Positions 1 through 8,820 of a DNA stretch of 64,000 bases are shown piece after piece. Position numbers and translations under genes: made by a program. The stretch is from Acidimicrobiaceae bacterium (GTDB lineage: Bacteria > Actinomycetota > Acidimicrobiia > Acidimicrobiales > Ilumatobacteraceae): assembly GCA_024641005.1 (NCBI GenBank), contig JAHEDX010000008.1, forward strand, positions 11,881 through 75,880, written 5' to 3'. The notes below the pieces were generated by a model. The model was not told the origin of the DNA. It was given only the letters and a program-made list of their open reading frames with translations, and searched no databases. Every line of letters begins with the position of its first letter. The first letter of the stretch is position 1.

Positions 1-120
1 CAGACTACCCGTCACCCCTGGTCAGCGAGGTCGTTCCGGGCAATGCCGCCGATCGGGTGCTCGACGGGATCAGTCGACGCGTTCGGACGGTCGGATCCGA
101 CGGTCCGCTGGACCGCCGCC

Positions 121-265
121 CATTCGGCTGCGTCGGTTCAGGCGGATTCGACCTGCACCAGGGTGTCGCTGTATGCCACGCCGCCGCCCCATTCGGCTGC
201 GTCGGTTCAGGCGGATTCGACCTGCACCAGGGTGTCGCTGTATGCCACGCCGCCGCCCCATTCGG
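121..265. repeat. 69-bp perfect tandem duplication, two full copies plus 7 bp
   Basis: Positions 121-189 and 190-258 are identical over 69 bp, and a third copy begins at 259 (cattcgg) before diverging. The unit carries the last 17 codons and stop of the molybdopterin oxidoreductase encoded on the minus strand, plus 17 bp beyond it. The functional stop lies in copy 190-258; copy 121-189 is a relic beyond the stop. The unit is a multiple of three, so read-through of the UGA would add 23 residues and end at the same stop in the other copy. Nothing else recognisable lies between 1 and 206. Confidence 0.95.
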
Positions 266-2249
266 TGAGCCTGTCGTTCGTGAGACTGTTGGCGACCTTG
301 CCGTCAGGGTGATGATCGCGCCACCAGCCCCACGGGATCGACGCCAACCCCGGGCGCAGCCTCCCGGTGATCTTCACCGGCAGCTCGAGACTGGCACGGT
401 CGTTGAAGACGCGCGCGGTCGAGCCCTCGACCAGACCCCTCGACACCGCGTCGGCGGCATCGAGTTCGAGGAACGGGCCGCCTTCCACCGGCCCGTGCTT
501 GGGCAGATCCGAGTAGCCGGAGTTGAGGAAACGCGTGTGGTGCTTGGGGGTCATCAACTGCAGGGGGAAGCGGTCTGCGTCGGGACCCTGCGGACCCTCG
601 CGAGGCGGCACGAATGTCGGCAGTCGAGGTTGGCCCATCTGCTCGAGTGTCGAGCTCGCGAACTCGACCTTGCCCGACGGTGTGGGGAACCCACCGTCGG
701 CCCACGGCCGGTTGTCGTCGGGGAAGGGGACCTTCAACCAGCCGTCACGACGGAGCGCGTCGAGATCGACGGAGGGGAGCGAGTCGCGCAACACGGTGAG
801 GTCGTCGTCGAACAACGACGACTCGGTCAGTCCCATGGCGCCGGCAATCCGGCGGAAGCATTCGGTGTTGCTGACCGCCTCACCGAGGGGTTCGATCGCG
901 GCCTCGTTCCAGCCCAGCCAGAGATGCCCCCACGCCGTCGTGACGTCGTCGGCTTCGATGTGGGTGGTGGCGGGCAGCACGATGTCGGCGTACTTGGCGG
1001 TGTCGGTGAGGAACTGTTCGTGCACGACGGTGAACAGGTCGTCGCGGGCCATCCCCTCGCGGGCCGTCTCGGCGTTGGGCACGATCACGAGCGGATTCGA
1101 GTTCCACACGATCATCGCCTTCACGGGAGGTTGCTCGGCGAGCAGGATCTCACCGAGGCGGCTCATGTTCAAAGTGCGCACCTCACGGCCGGCGAGCAGA
1201 TCGGGGCGGGCCAACGCCGCCTCGTCGACCAGTTCGTCCTGCCACGAGCCGACGCTGCGGAACAGGCCGCCTCCGAGGTCGCTCCACGCGCCGGTGAGCG
1301 CCGGAAGGCAGGCGAGGGTGCGGTAGAACATGGCGCCGTTCTCGTGGTGCTCGGCTCCGATCAGGCTGCGGATCGCGGCAGGTCGCGTCGTCGCGTACTC
1401 GCGCGCGAGCACCTCGATCACGTCTGCGTCGACGCCGCACGCCTCGGACGCTCGGGCAGGGGTCCACGGCCTGACCTCGGCCGCCAGTTCGTCGAACCCC
1501 AGGGTGTGTGCCGTGACCCAAGCGTGATCGATCAGGTCGTCGCGGATGATGACGTGCATGATCGCCAACATCATCGCGATGTCGGTACCCGGAAGTGGCT
1601 GGATGAACTGATCACAATCATCGGCGGTCAAGGTGCGGATCGGGTCGATCACGACGACCTTGGCCCCGTTGGCGCGTGCCTTTTCGATCACCGGCCACAG
1701 ATGCCGGTTGGTGAGCTTGGTGTTGGTGGCCCACAGCAGGATCAGTTTCGAGTGCTCGAGCTGCAGGGGGTCGCCACCGAGACCTGTTCCGTTCGTCATC
1801 CGTACGCCGGCACCGACCGTCGGCCCGCAGATGTTGCGCAACAGCCGGGTTGCGCCGATGTGGTGGAAGAAGCGGGACGAGATGCCCTGCGTGGCCAGCA
1901 AGCTCTGGTTGCCGGCGTCGCTGAACGGCATCACGGCCTCGCCGCCGTGCTCGGCGATGATCGCGCCGAGACGCGTGCCGATCTCGGACAACGCGTCGTG
2001 CCAGCTGATCTGCTCGAACTGTCCACTGCCCTTCGGTCCTGTGCGTCGCAGCGGGTGCAATACCCTGTCGGGCGAGTACACGCGGTCGAGGAAGCGGTTG
2101 ACCTTCGGGCACAGCTCGCCGTAGCTGTACGGGTGTTCGGGGTTGCCGCGCAGCTTGACGGCGACGCCGTGTTCGACGGTGACGGTCCACCCGCACGAAT
2201 CGGGGCAGTCGTGGTGACAGACCCCGTTGACGGTCTCGGCAGTGCTCAT
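207..2249 (-). CDS. Molybdopterin-dependent oxidoreductase of the DMSO-reductase family
   Basis: The predicted protein has 680 residues. Near the N-terminus C11, C15, C19 and C47 form the C-x3-C-x3-C-x27-C pattern that holds a [4Fe-4S] cluster, and the following sequence fits the bis-MGD-binding family (formate dehydrogenase / nitrate reductase / thiosulfate reductase type), with a molydopterin-dinucleotide-binding domain in the last 120 residues. I chose ATG 2249 because the preceding in-frame sequence is arginine-rich non-coding and the Fe-S motif follows within 11 residues. There is no twin-arginine signal, so it should be cytoplasmic. No electron-transfer subunit or cofactor gene lies nearby, so the substrate cannot be named. 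Its 3' end is tandemly duplicated. Confidence 0.9.
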   Translation of the reverse strand: MSTAETVNGVCHHDCPDSCGWTVTVEHGVAVKLRGNPEHPYSYGELCPKVNRFLDRVYSPDRVLHPLRRTGPKGSGQFEQISWHDALSEIGTRLGAIIAEHGGEAVMPFSDAGNQSLLATQGISSRFFHHIGATRLLRNICGPTVGAGVRMTNGTGLGGDPLQLEHSKLILLWATNTKLTNRHLWPVIEKARANGAKVVVIDPIRTLTADDCDQFIQPLPGTDIAMMLAIMHVIIRDDLIDHAWVTAHTLGFDELAAEVRPWTPARASEACGVDADVIEVLAREYATTRPAAIRSLIGAEHHENGAMFYRTLACLPALTGAWSDLGGGLFRSVGSWQDELVDEAALARPDLLAGREVRTLNMSRLGEILLAEQPPVKAMIVWNSNPLVIVPNAETAREGMARDDLFTVVHEQFLTDTAKYADIVLPATTHIEADDVTTAWGHLWLGWNEAAIEPLGEAVSNTECFRRIAGAMGLTESSLFDDDLTVLRDSLPSVDLDALRRDGWLKVPFPDDNRPWADGGFPTPSGKVEFASSTLEQMGQPRLPTFVPPREGPQGPDADRFPLQLMTPKHHTRFLNSGYSDLPKHGPVEGGPFLELDAADAVSRGLVEGSTARVFNDRASLELPVKITGRLRPGLASIPWGWWRDHHPDGKVANSLTNDRLTEWGGGVAYSDTLVQVESA

Positions 2250-2354
2250 CGCACCATCGTACGACCTGGGACGAACTCGCTCGGGCGGAATATCACCGTG
2301 CCGATCGGGCGACGGGACCTGGAGGTCAATTCGCCATGGCCGTAAGCTCCGCTG

Positions 2355-3659
2355 ATGCCGACCGTTCGCAACTGGGCCCGAAATCAAGCATGCATTCCCA
2401 CGGCGGTCGAACGTCCGACGACGACCGACGAGGTGGCGGCGATCGTGCGCCGTACCCATGCCGAGGGTGGTCGCGTCAAGACGATCGGTGCGGGGCATTC
2501 GTTCACGGCGACGGCGATGACCCGGGGTGTACTGCTGTCACTCGAACGGATGAACAACCTGCTCGATGTGGACACGGTGAGGTCACGTGTGACGGTGCAG
2601 GCGGGCATCACGCTGTCGGCGCTGGGTGACCGTCTCGCCGAGGCCGGGCTGGCCATGCCGAACCTCGGTGATATCAACGTGCAGTCGATCGCCGGAGCGA
2701 TCAACACCGCCACCCATGGCACGGGCCTCGAACTCGGCAACATCGCGACGGCGATCGTCGGTCTCGAGTTGGTCGACGGACGTGGCGAGGTGATCCGTTG
2801 CGACGAGGCGGTCAATGCCGACGTGTTGCACGTGGCTCGCGTCGGGGTCGGTGCGCTCGGCGTGCTGACCGAGGTGACCATCCAATGCGTGCCGGCGTTC
2901 AACCTGCACGCGCACGAGACCATCGAGCGTCTGGACGATCTGCTCGCCGACATTCCCGCACTGGCGGCCAGTGCCGAACACGCCGAGTTCTTCTGGTTCC
3001 CCGGGTCCTCGAAGTGCCAGGTCAAACGCAACTCACGAACTGACGAACCGGCTCGACCTCCGTCTCGCCTGGCGTATGTCCGTGACAAGTACGTGGCCGA
3101 GAATCTCGCATTCGGCACCGTGTGTCGGGTGGGCCGCCGCTTCCCGTCGCTGGCGCCGAAGATCGCCAAGGCGATCACCGGTCTGGCCGACGAGCGCGAT
3201 CTCGTCGACCGCAGCGACAAGGTGTTCGCGAGCCCCCGCAAGGTGAAGTTCGTCGAGATGGAGTACGGCATCCCGATCGAGTTCTTGGCAGACGCGGTGG
3301 CGCGGGTCCGCGATCTCACGGCCGAGTTGAGCTTCCCGACCCTCTTTCCGATCGAGGTTCGAGTGTCGGCCGGCGACGACATCCCGTTGTCGACCGGCTA
3401 TGGACGCGCGAACGGCTGGGTGGCGGTGCACCAGTATCGCGGTGCGCCGTACGAGCACTACTTCCAGGGTGTCGAGTCGATCATGAACGACTATGCCGGG
3501 CGTCCGCACTGGGGCAAGTTGCACTTCCAGTCGGCGACCACGTTGCGCGATCGCTATCCCGAGTGGGATGTCTTCGGGGCCATGCGGGCCCGCCTCGACC
3601 CCGACGGTACCTTCCGCAACGACTACCTCGACCGCGTGTTGGGCCCCGTCGCGACCTGA
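2355..3659 (+). CDS. FAD-linked oxidoreductase, gulono/arabinono-1,4-lactone oxidase family
   Basis: The 434-residue protein has an N-terminal PCMH-type FAD-binding domain (about 1-180) containing G-A-G-H48-S-F, where the histidine is the usual site of covalent FAD attachment, and a C-terminal ALO-type domain ending with H385-W-G-K, a signature of sugar-lactone and alditol oxidases. It probably oxidises an aldonolactone or polyol and passes electrons to oxygen or a dye-like acceptor; the exact sugar cannot be read. It diverges from the molybdenum enzyme. A -10-like TAAGCT at 2343-2348 ends 6 nt before the ATG and there is no Shine-Dalgarno sequence, so the mRNA is probably leaderless. Confidence 0.88.
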   Translation: MPTVRNWARNQACIPTAVERPTTTDEVAAIVRRTHAEGGRVKTIGAGHSFTATAMTRGVLLSLERMNNLLDVDTVRSRVTVQAGITLSALGDRLAEAGLAMPNLGDINVQSIAGAINTATHGTGLELGNIATAIVGLELVDGRGEVIRCDEAVNADVLHVARVGVGALGVLTEVTIQCVPAFNLHAHETIERLDDLLADIPALAASAEHAEFFWFPGSSKCQVKRNSRTDEPARPPSRLAYVRDKYVAENLAFGTVCRVGRRFPSLAPKIAKAITGLADERDLVDRSDKVFASPRKVKFVEMEYGIPIEFLADAVARVRDLTAELSFPTLFPIEVRVSAGDDIPLSTGYGRANGWVAVHQYRGAPYEHYFQGVESIMNDYAGRPHWGKLHFQSATTLRDRYPEWDVFGAMRARLDPDGTFRNDYLDRVLGPVAT

Positions 3660-3755
3660 CATACCGACTCTCAGGTGGCTCGATGACGGTGTCACGGCCG
3701 ATGGCTGCGCACAACCCATCAGAGCGACGCAAGGCTTGGCAGGTACGGTCGGTCG

Positions 3756-4985
3756 ATGGCTCAGGGCGACGTTGCGACCACGTTCGTGCGGTGGGCGTGG
3801 ATGCGGGCGCTCAGCTTTCGCGGCTACTGGATCGTCACCAGCCTGTATCTCGTGATCGACGCCGACCTGTCGGCGTTCCAACTCGTGTTTCTCGGCACGG
3901 CGATGGAGGTCACCGTGCTGGTGTCGGAGATCCCCACCGGGGTCATTGCCGACACCATCAGTCGCAAGTGGTCGATCGTGATCTCGCACCTGCTGATGGG
4001 TACCGGGATGCTGATCACCGGCACCGTCACCGCCTTTCCCGCTCTGGTGGCGGCACAGATGTTGTGGGGATTCGGCTGGACGTTCTCGAGCGGTGCCGAT
4101 GTCGCCTGGGTGACCGACGAGCTCAACGACCCGTTGCGGGTCGACAAGGTCCTGACCTCGCGGGCCCGCTGGCAGCAGTTCGGCGGCGCTGTCGGCATGC
4201 TCGTGGTCGGAGCGCTCGCCTGGGCCACGAGCCTGGGCACGGCGATCATCCTCGCTGGTGTGATGATGGTGCTCCTCGGCGGATATGTCGTGGTGGGCTT
4301 CAGCGAGCGCGAGTTCACGCCGACCCGAGAGCACCGCTGGCAGGAGTCGAAGTCGATCTTCCGGCGTGGGTTCTCGCTCGCCCGAAACGACCACGAGATC
4401 ATGCTCGTGTTCGCGGCGACCCTGTTGATCAACTCCGGTGCGGAGGCATTCGACCGGCTGTACCCGAAACGACTGGTCGATCTCGGTTTCCCGCAGCAAC
4501 CCGACCCGATCGTGTGGTTCACCGCGCTCGGCGTGACCACGCTTGCCGTCGGAGCACTCGCGCTGGTGATCGTCGAGGCACGTATCGACGGCGCCGGGGT
4601 CGCTCGCCGCGTGTATGCCGCGACCTGTTTCATCGGAGCGCTCGGTTTGGTCGTGTTGGCGCACGCGCCCAACGACCTGGCCGGCATGGTCGGTGTGCTG
4701 ATGGTCGGTGGGGTCGCGTGGACCGTCATCCGGGCGGTCAGCTCGATCTGGGTGAATCGCCGCGCGACCAGTGATGTGCGCGCCACGGTCCAGTCGTTTC
4801 TCGGTCAGGTCGAATCGTCGGGTGAGATCCTCGGTGGCCTCGTGATGGGCGTACTGGCACAGGCGACCTCGATCACCGTCGCTCTCACGTGCTCGGCGGC
4901 GTTGGTCACGTGCGCCGGCCTGGTGGTGATGCGATCGCGCTCCGGGCGTGACTCCGGCGCGGCATCTACGAGGGTCGCGGTATGA
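3756..4985 (+). CDS. Major facilitator superfamily transporter
   Basis: A 409-residue polytopic membrane protein with about 12 hydrophobic segments. The loop after the second helix reads G-V-I-A-D-x-x-S-R-K, a form of the MFS motif A (G-x-x-x-D-x-x-G-R-R), which places it with drug/solute antiporters. TACGGT at 3744-3749 ends 6 nt before the ATG, suggesting a leaderless start. The stop codon overlaps the start of the next gene by 4 nt (ATGA), so it is translationally coupled to a flavoprotein. The substrate is unknown; a link to the flavoprotein's substrate is plausible but unproven. Confidence 0.85.
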   Translation: MAQGDVATTFVRWAWMRALSFRGYWIVTSLYLVIDADLSAFQLVFLGTAMEVTVLVSEIPTGVIADTISRKWSIVISHLLMGTGMLITGTVTAFPALVAAQMLWGFGWTFSSGADVAWVTDELNDPLRVDKVLTSRARWQQFGGAVGMLVVGALAWATSLGTAIILAGVMMVLLGGYVVVGFSEREFTPTREHRWQESKSIFRRGFSLARNDHEIMLVFAATLLINSGAEAFDRLYPKRLVDLGFPQQPDPIVWFTALGVTTLAVGALALVIVEARIDGAGVARRVYAATCFIGALGLVVLAHAPNDLAGMVGVLMVGGVAWTVIRAVSSIWVNRRATSDVRATVQSFLGQVESSGEILGGLVMGVLAQATSITVALTCSAALVTCAGLVVMRSRSGRDSGAASTRVAV

Positions 4986-6211
4986 GTCCGACACGTTCTG
5001 CGACGGTGATCGGTGGCGGGCCGGCAGGGCTGATCGCGGCGGAGCTGCTCGCAGGTGCCGGGATCACCGTCACGGTCTACGACCACAAGCCGTCGGTCGG
5101 CCGGAAGTTCGTCCTGGCGGGGCGTAGCGGAATGAACATCACCAACAGCGAACCGATGTCGTCGTTCGTGACGAATTACGGGCCGGCGGCACCGCGTCTG
5201 CAGGCTGCATTGGACGGCTTCGGACCCGAAGATCTGCGGGCATGGTGTGCCGGTCTGGGTGAGTCGACCTATGTCGGGTCCAGCGGCCGCGTGTTCCCTG
5301 CTTCGTTCCGTGCGACCCCATTGCTTCGAGCCTGGTTGCGACGGCTCGGCGATCTCGGAGTGCGTTTCGTGAACAGGGCCAGATGGCTCGGCTGGGACGC
5401 TGATGAGGTGCATCGTTTCGCCGGTGCGGATGGACACGAGTTCACGGTGGCCAGCGACGTCACGGTGTTCGCGCTCGGTGGCGCGAGTTGGCCCCGCGTC
5501 GGTTCGGACGGCGGCTGGGTGACCGAGTTCCGGCGTGCCGGCATCTCGGTGAGCCCTCTGCGCCCTGCAAACGTCGGCGTGCGAGTCGCGTGGTCGACCG
5601 ACTTCGTCGATCGGTACGAGGGAGAACCACTCAAGAACGTCTCGATCACCGCTCGATCGGCCGATGGTGATCACACCGTGCGCGGCGATCCGGTCGTGAC
5701 CCGCAGCGGGCTGGAAGGCGGCCCGATCTACGCCTTGTCGGTTCCGATCCGGGAATCGATGGATCTGAACGGGATGTGCGAGCTCGCGTTCGATCTGCAT
5801 CCGGATCAGTCGGTCGACCGACTGATCGAGCGGCTTGCCAGACGTCGGCCGAAGGATTCGACGACCACCTGGTTGCGTCGCTCGATCGGTCTCCACCCGG
5901 TGATGATCGGCCTGCTTCGTGAAGCGACCGGCAACGAGCTGCCGACCGACCTCGACCGTCTGGGCGCGCTCGTGAAACACGTGACGATCCGTGCGGTCGC
6001 GACGATGCCGATCGATCGCGCGATCTCGACTGCCGGCGGCGTGATGTTCTCTGAGCTCGATGCCTCGCTGATGCTCCTGCGCCGGCCGGGCACGTTCGTT
6101 GCCGGAGAGATGCTCGACTGGGAGGCCCCGACCGGTGGCTATCTCCTCCAGGCCTCGTTCAGCACCGGGGTGGCAGCGGCGCGAGGGGCAATCGCGTATC
6201 TGCAGAGCTGA
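4982..6211 (+). CDS. BaiN/RdsA-like NAD(P)/FAD-dependent flavoprotein (HI0933 family)
   Basis: The 409-residue protein begins with the Rossmann motif G-G-G-P-A-G-L-I-A-A-E (residues 11-21) followed by G-R-K-F-x-L-A-G-R-S-G-M-N-I-T-N, which is typical of the HI0933/YhiN family. The C-terminus has the second FAD contact region (A-G-E-M-L-D-W-E-A-P-T-G-G-Y). It most resembles the actinobacterial/pseudomonad subgroup of this family whose physiological reaction is not established. It is the second gene of a two-gene operon with the MFS transporter (4-nt overlap). A strong hairpin follows 32 bp after its stop. Confidence 0.87.
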   Translation: MSPTRSATVIGGGPAGLIAAELLAGAGITVTVYDHKPSVGRKFVLAGRSGMNITNSEPMSSFVTNYGPAAPRLQAALDGFGPEDLRAWCAGLGESTYVGSSGRVFPASFRATPLLRAWLRRLGDLGVRFVNRARWLGWDADEVHRFAGADGHEFTVASDVTVFALGGASWPRVGSDGGWVTEFRRAGISVSPLRPANVGVRVAWSTDFVDRYEGEPLKNVSITARSADGDHTVRGDPVVTRSGLEGGPIYALSVPIRESMDLNGMCELAFDLHPDQSVDRLIERLARRRPKDSTTTWLRRSIGLHPVMIGLLREATGNELPTDLDRLGALVKHVTIRAVATMPIDRAISTAGGVMFSELDASLMLLRRPGTFVAGEMLDWEAPTGGYLLQASFSTGVAAARGAIAYLQS

Positions 6212-6243
6212 CTCGGGGGAGCAGGTTTCGCCGGCGTGCCCGA

Positions 6244-6266
6244 GGGTCGCGCGCCGCGCGCGACCC
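6244..6266 (+). terminator. GC-rich hairpin, probable terminator
   Basis: A perfect 10-bp stem (GGGTCGCGCG / CGCGCGACCC) with a CCG loop lies between the flavoprotein and the methyltransferase. There is no T-tract, as is usual in high-GC actinobacteria. Ending the MFS-flavoprotein transcript is the simplest role. Confidence 0.6.
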
Positions 6267-6286
6267 GTCGCGTAGCCTGACCGACA

Positions 6287-7687
6287 ATGTCGGATGAGTC
6301 CTCGATCGCGCGCGTCCCGGGTCGCCGTCGTACCACCACGTCGAACTTCGGGGTGAGCCGCCGCGAGTCGCACGACGCATCGGGGTTCTACGGCCGATTC
6401 GAGCCGCCGGTGGTCGATGATGACGACACCGTGCTTCCCCCGTCGCCCGTCGTCGAGCCGTTCGTGTGCGGCGACGCCCGCAACATGGACACGTTGGCCG
6501 ACGGTTCGGTCGCGCTCGTCGTCACCTCGCCGCCATACTTCGCCGGCAAGCAATACGAGGAGGAGCTCGAGCGCGACGGTATCCCCAGCTCGTATCTCGA
6601 GTATCTCGATCTGTTGCACGACGTCTTCGCCGAATGTGTGCGGGTGCTCGAGCCCGGTGGGCGGATCGCCGTCAATGTGGCCAATCTGGGACGCAAGCCG
6701 TACCGCAGCCTCGGCGCCGACGTGATCCACATCCTGCAGGACCGACTGGGCCTGTTGTTGCGCGGTGAGATCGTCTGGCAGAAAGGCGCCGGGGCGAGCG
6801 GGTCGTGCGCGTGGGGCTCGTTTCGCAGCCCGTCCAATCCGGTGTTGCGCGATGTGACCGAGCGCGTGATCGTGGCCAGCAAGGGACGGTTCCAGCGGGC
6901 GCTCACGGTCGACCAGCGCCGCGAACGTGGGCTGCCGCATGCGGCGACGATCGCCACCGAAGACTTCATGGCGCTCACGCTCGACGTGTGGCAGACCCCG
7001 TCCGAGAGCGCCCGTCGCGTCGGCCACCCTGCACCGTTCCCGATCGAGCTGCCCGAGAAGTTGATCGAGCTCTACACGTACGGCGGCGATCTCGTACTCG
7101 ATCCGTTCATGGGCAGCGGATCCACGCTCGTCGCTGCATCGCGCACCGGCCGTCGCTACGTGGGCTATGACCTCGACCCCGGCTATGTCGAGCTGGCGAT
7201 GGCTCGTGTCCACGACGAAGGCCACCCGCCCCCGGCAGAACCCGCCCGGCTCGCCGGGTCGAAGGACCGCATCGAACAGGTCCTCGGCGCTGCGGGCTTC
7301 GTGACCGAGGGCCCGAATGTTCGGGTCAAGGCCAGCGGTCTGACGGTTCATGACGTCGCGACCGACCGCACCGGCGGGCGTTGGGTGATCGAGCTCGGAG
7401 GTCCGTTCGTGCGGCATCGTGGCGGGCTCACCTCGGTCGACGCCGTGTGGCGAACCCTCGGCCGCGCCCACGTGCTGCGCGGTTTGGGTGAGCGTGTGCT
7501 CGTGCTCACCAGCGATCTGCCGCGCCGACGCAGCGAGTTCGATCAAGCGATCCGGACCGCTGGACCCGAAGCGATCTTCGACATCATCGACGTGTTCGAT
7601 GAGGATGCTCTCGAACGCTTGGCGGCGTACGCGTCGGGTGCAACGGCACAGCTCCCCGGCTTCTGGAACCCGACCGACCTCGGCTGA
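6287..7687 (+). CDS. Orphan site-specific DNA methyltransferase with extra C-terminal domain
   Basis: The 466-residue protein has the catalytic motif T80-S-P-P-Y84 before the AdoMet-binding motif D272-P-F-M-G-S-G-S-T, the beta-class order. The SPPY form suggests N4-methylcytosine, though some N6-adenine enzymes share it. Residues about 325-450 form a second domain not needed for methylation; it contains D359 and the strand R-W-V-I-E369-L-G-G, followed by a helix and an L-V-L-T-S-D strand, which resembles a PD-(D/E)xK nuclease core lacking the lysine. No separate restriction endonuclease or specificity gene is adjacent, so it is an orphan or a self-contained fusion. TAGCCT at 6273-6278 lies 8 nt before the ATG. 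Confidence 0.85.
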   Translation: MSDESSIARVPGRRRTTTSNFGVSRRESHDASGFYGRFEPPVVDDDDTVLPPSPVVEPFVCGDARNMDTLADGSVALVVTSPPYFAGKQYEEELERDGIPSSYLEYLDLLHDVFAECVRVLEPGGRIAVNVANLGRKPYRSLGADVIHILQDRLGLLLRGEIVWQKGAGASGSCAWGSFRSPSNPVLRDVTERVIVASKGRFQRALTVDQRRERGLPHAATIATEDFMALTLDVWQTPSESARRVGHPAPFPIELPEKLIELYTYGGDLVLDPFMGSGSTLVAASRTGRRYVGYDLDPGYVELAMARVHDEGHPPPAEPARLAGSKDRIEQVLGAAGFVTEGPNVRVKASGLTVHDVATDRTGGRWVIELGGPFVRHRGGLTSVDAVWRTLGRAHVLRGLGERVLVLTSDLPRRRSEFDQAIRTAGPEAIFDIIDVFDEDALERLAAYASGATAQLPGFWNPTDLG

Positions 7688-7704
7688 TCCGGGCGGCGGA
7701 ATCG

Positions 7705-8361
7705 TCAGTGGCAGCGCGTGACGTCGATGCGGTCACCGATCGAGCCGGTGCGAAGCTGTTCGCGTGTCAGTGCACCGGCGCGATCCGGGTCGATCGCGTA
7801 CGAGCGGCCGTCGACCGAGCGGCTGCGGGCCCACACGACGGCGGCGATCCTGCCGTCGATCACCACGGCTCCTCCCGAGTCACCGGGCTCGACGAGCGCT
7901 TCGAGCTCGAACCCTGGTCGCACCGTCTCACCTTCGACGTAGATGTCCTCGGTGCGGATGTCGATTCGCCGCACCACGGTCACCGGCACCCGCGCGATCT
8001 CGCCATCGCGCATCACGTAGGCCACGCCGGTGTCACCCGCCTCGACACCTTCACTCGACACCTGCCACGGCGTTCCGTTCAAGCCGTCCGCCGCCAGATA
8101 GGCGAGGTCCATCTCGGGATCGAAGGCGATGACGTGCGCCGTCATCGTTTGCCCGTCTCGAACGACTCGAATCGCTTCAGCCCCAGCGATCACATGTGCC
8201 GAGGTCAGTACGAGTTCTGCCCCGACGAGCGCGCCGCTCCCGGTGTCGTTGCCGGGATCGCACGAATCGACGACGATGCCGACCGCCGCTGAGGGTGGGT
8301 CGGGCGCACAACCGGACGAGATCACGGACGCGAGCAGGAAGACTGCAGCGGTCGGTCTCAG
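7705..8361 (-). CDS. Secreted trypsin-like serine protease (lipoprotein candidate)
   Basis: Starting at CTG 8361 the product is 218 residues: a hydrophobic signal ending in I-S-S-G-C18 (lipobox-like), then a chymotrypsin/trypsin fold with the triad H56 (L-T-S-A-H), D85 (D-P-E-M-D-L-A) and S162 (G-D-S-G-G). C34 and C217 could pair. The start is decided by an AAGGA sequence 6 nt upstream and by the CTGA overlap with the stop of the preceding acetyltransferase gene; no ATG or GTG upstream gives a signal peptide. It should act outside the membrane. No substrate can be inferred. Confidence 0.8.
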   Translation of the reverse strand: MRPTAAVFLLASVISSGCAPDPPSAAVGIVVDSCDPGNDTGSGALVGAELVLTSAHVIAGAEAIRVVRDGQTMTAHVIAFDPEMDLAYLAADGLNGTPWQVSSEGVEAGDTGVAYVMRDGEIARVPVTVVRRIDIRTEDIYVEGETVRPGFELEALVEPGDSGGAVVIDGRIAAVVWARSRSVDGRSYAIDPDRAGALTREQLRTGSIGDRIDVTRCH

Positions 8362-8804
8362 ATGAGTTCCTTCGACATCCAGACCGACGTGTCGGCGATG
8401 TAGCCATGCCGCGCGTACAGGCGCCGAGCTGCCTCGTTGGTCAGTTCGGTTTCGAGAAAGATGCGTTTGACCCCTCGCTCCCTGCAATCTGCCTCGATCA
8501 CCCGCAGGGCCTCACCGCCCCGGCCTTGCCCGCGAGTGCGAACGTAGAACTCGTCGAGCACGACGTCGAGTCCGCCGATTTCGATCGACCATCCCCAGGT
8601 GACCACGATGTATCCGTCTGCGCTGTCACCGGTCGGTTCGATCATCCAGATCGCACCGAAGGTGTCGTCGGCCAACAAGGGCCCGAGGCCGTTGCGGGCC
8701 ACTGTTGCGTCGAAGACGTGGTCGTCGGCGTCGCAGTATTCGCTGACCAATTCGAGCAGGATCTCGAGGTCGTCGGGCACCGCCCTCCTCACCAACGTCG
8801 TCAC
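8358..8804 (-). CDS. GNAT family N-acetyltransferase
   Basis: A 148-residue GNAT protein. The acetyl-CoA loop is R-T-R-G-Q-G-R-G-G-E-A-L (about residues 90-101), followed by the typical L-T-N-E-A-A-R-R-L-Y-A-R-H-G-Y end. The GTG start at 8804 lies 7 nt after TAGGTT on the minus strand (8812-8817), so it is probably leaderless. It is followed by the protease gene with a 4-nt CTGA overlap. Acceptor substrate unknown. Confidence 0.88.
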   Translation of the reverse strand: MTTLVRRAVPDDLEILLELVSEYCDADDHVFDATVARNGLGPLLADDTFGAIWMIEPTGDSADGYIVVTWGWSIEIGGLDVVLDEFYVRTRGQGRGGEALRVIEADCRERGVKRIFLETELTNEAARRLYARHGYIADTSVWMSKELI

Positions 8805-8808
8805 GCTG

Positions 8809-8817
8809 TAGAACCTA
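8809..8817. promoter_or_regulatory. Overlapping divergent -10 elements (bidirectional promoter)
   Basis: The sequence TAGAACCTA contains TAGAAC on the plus strand (8809-8814) and TAGGTT on the minus strand (8812-8817). The start codons are 7 nt downstream on the minus strand (GTG 8804) and 6 nt downstream on the plus strand (TTG 8821). The two genes are separated by only 16 bp, so both promoters must share this site. Transcription starts are inferred, not measured. Confidence 0.6.
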
Positions 8818-8820
8818 CTG

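Noticed and set aside
121-265. CRISPR-like repeat
   Set aside because: The copies are head-to-tail without spacers and duplicate a gene end; no cas gene is present.
57-2345. Long plus-strand reading frame opposite the molybdopterin oxidoreductase
   Set aside because: It is antisense to a gene with clear Fe-S and molybdopterin motifs; the product is Arg/Gly/His-rich with no domain. High GC keeps such frames open.
4805-7546. Minus-strand reading frame of 913 codons
   Set aside because: It covers the flavoprotein and methyltransferase genes on the opposite strand and has the composition of a shadow frame.
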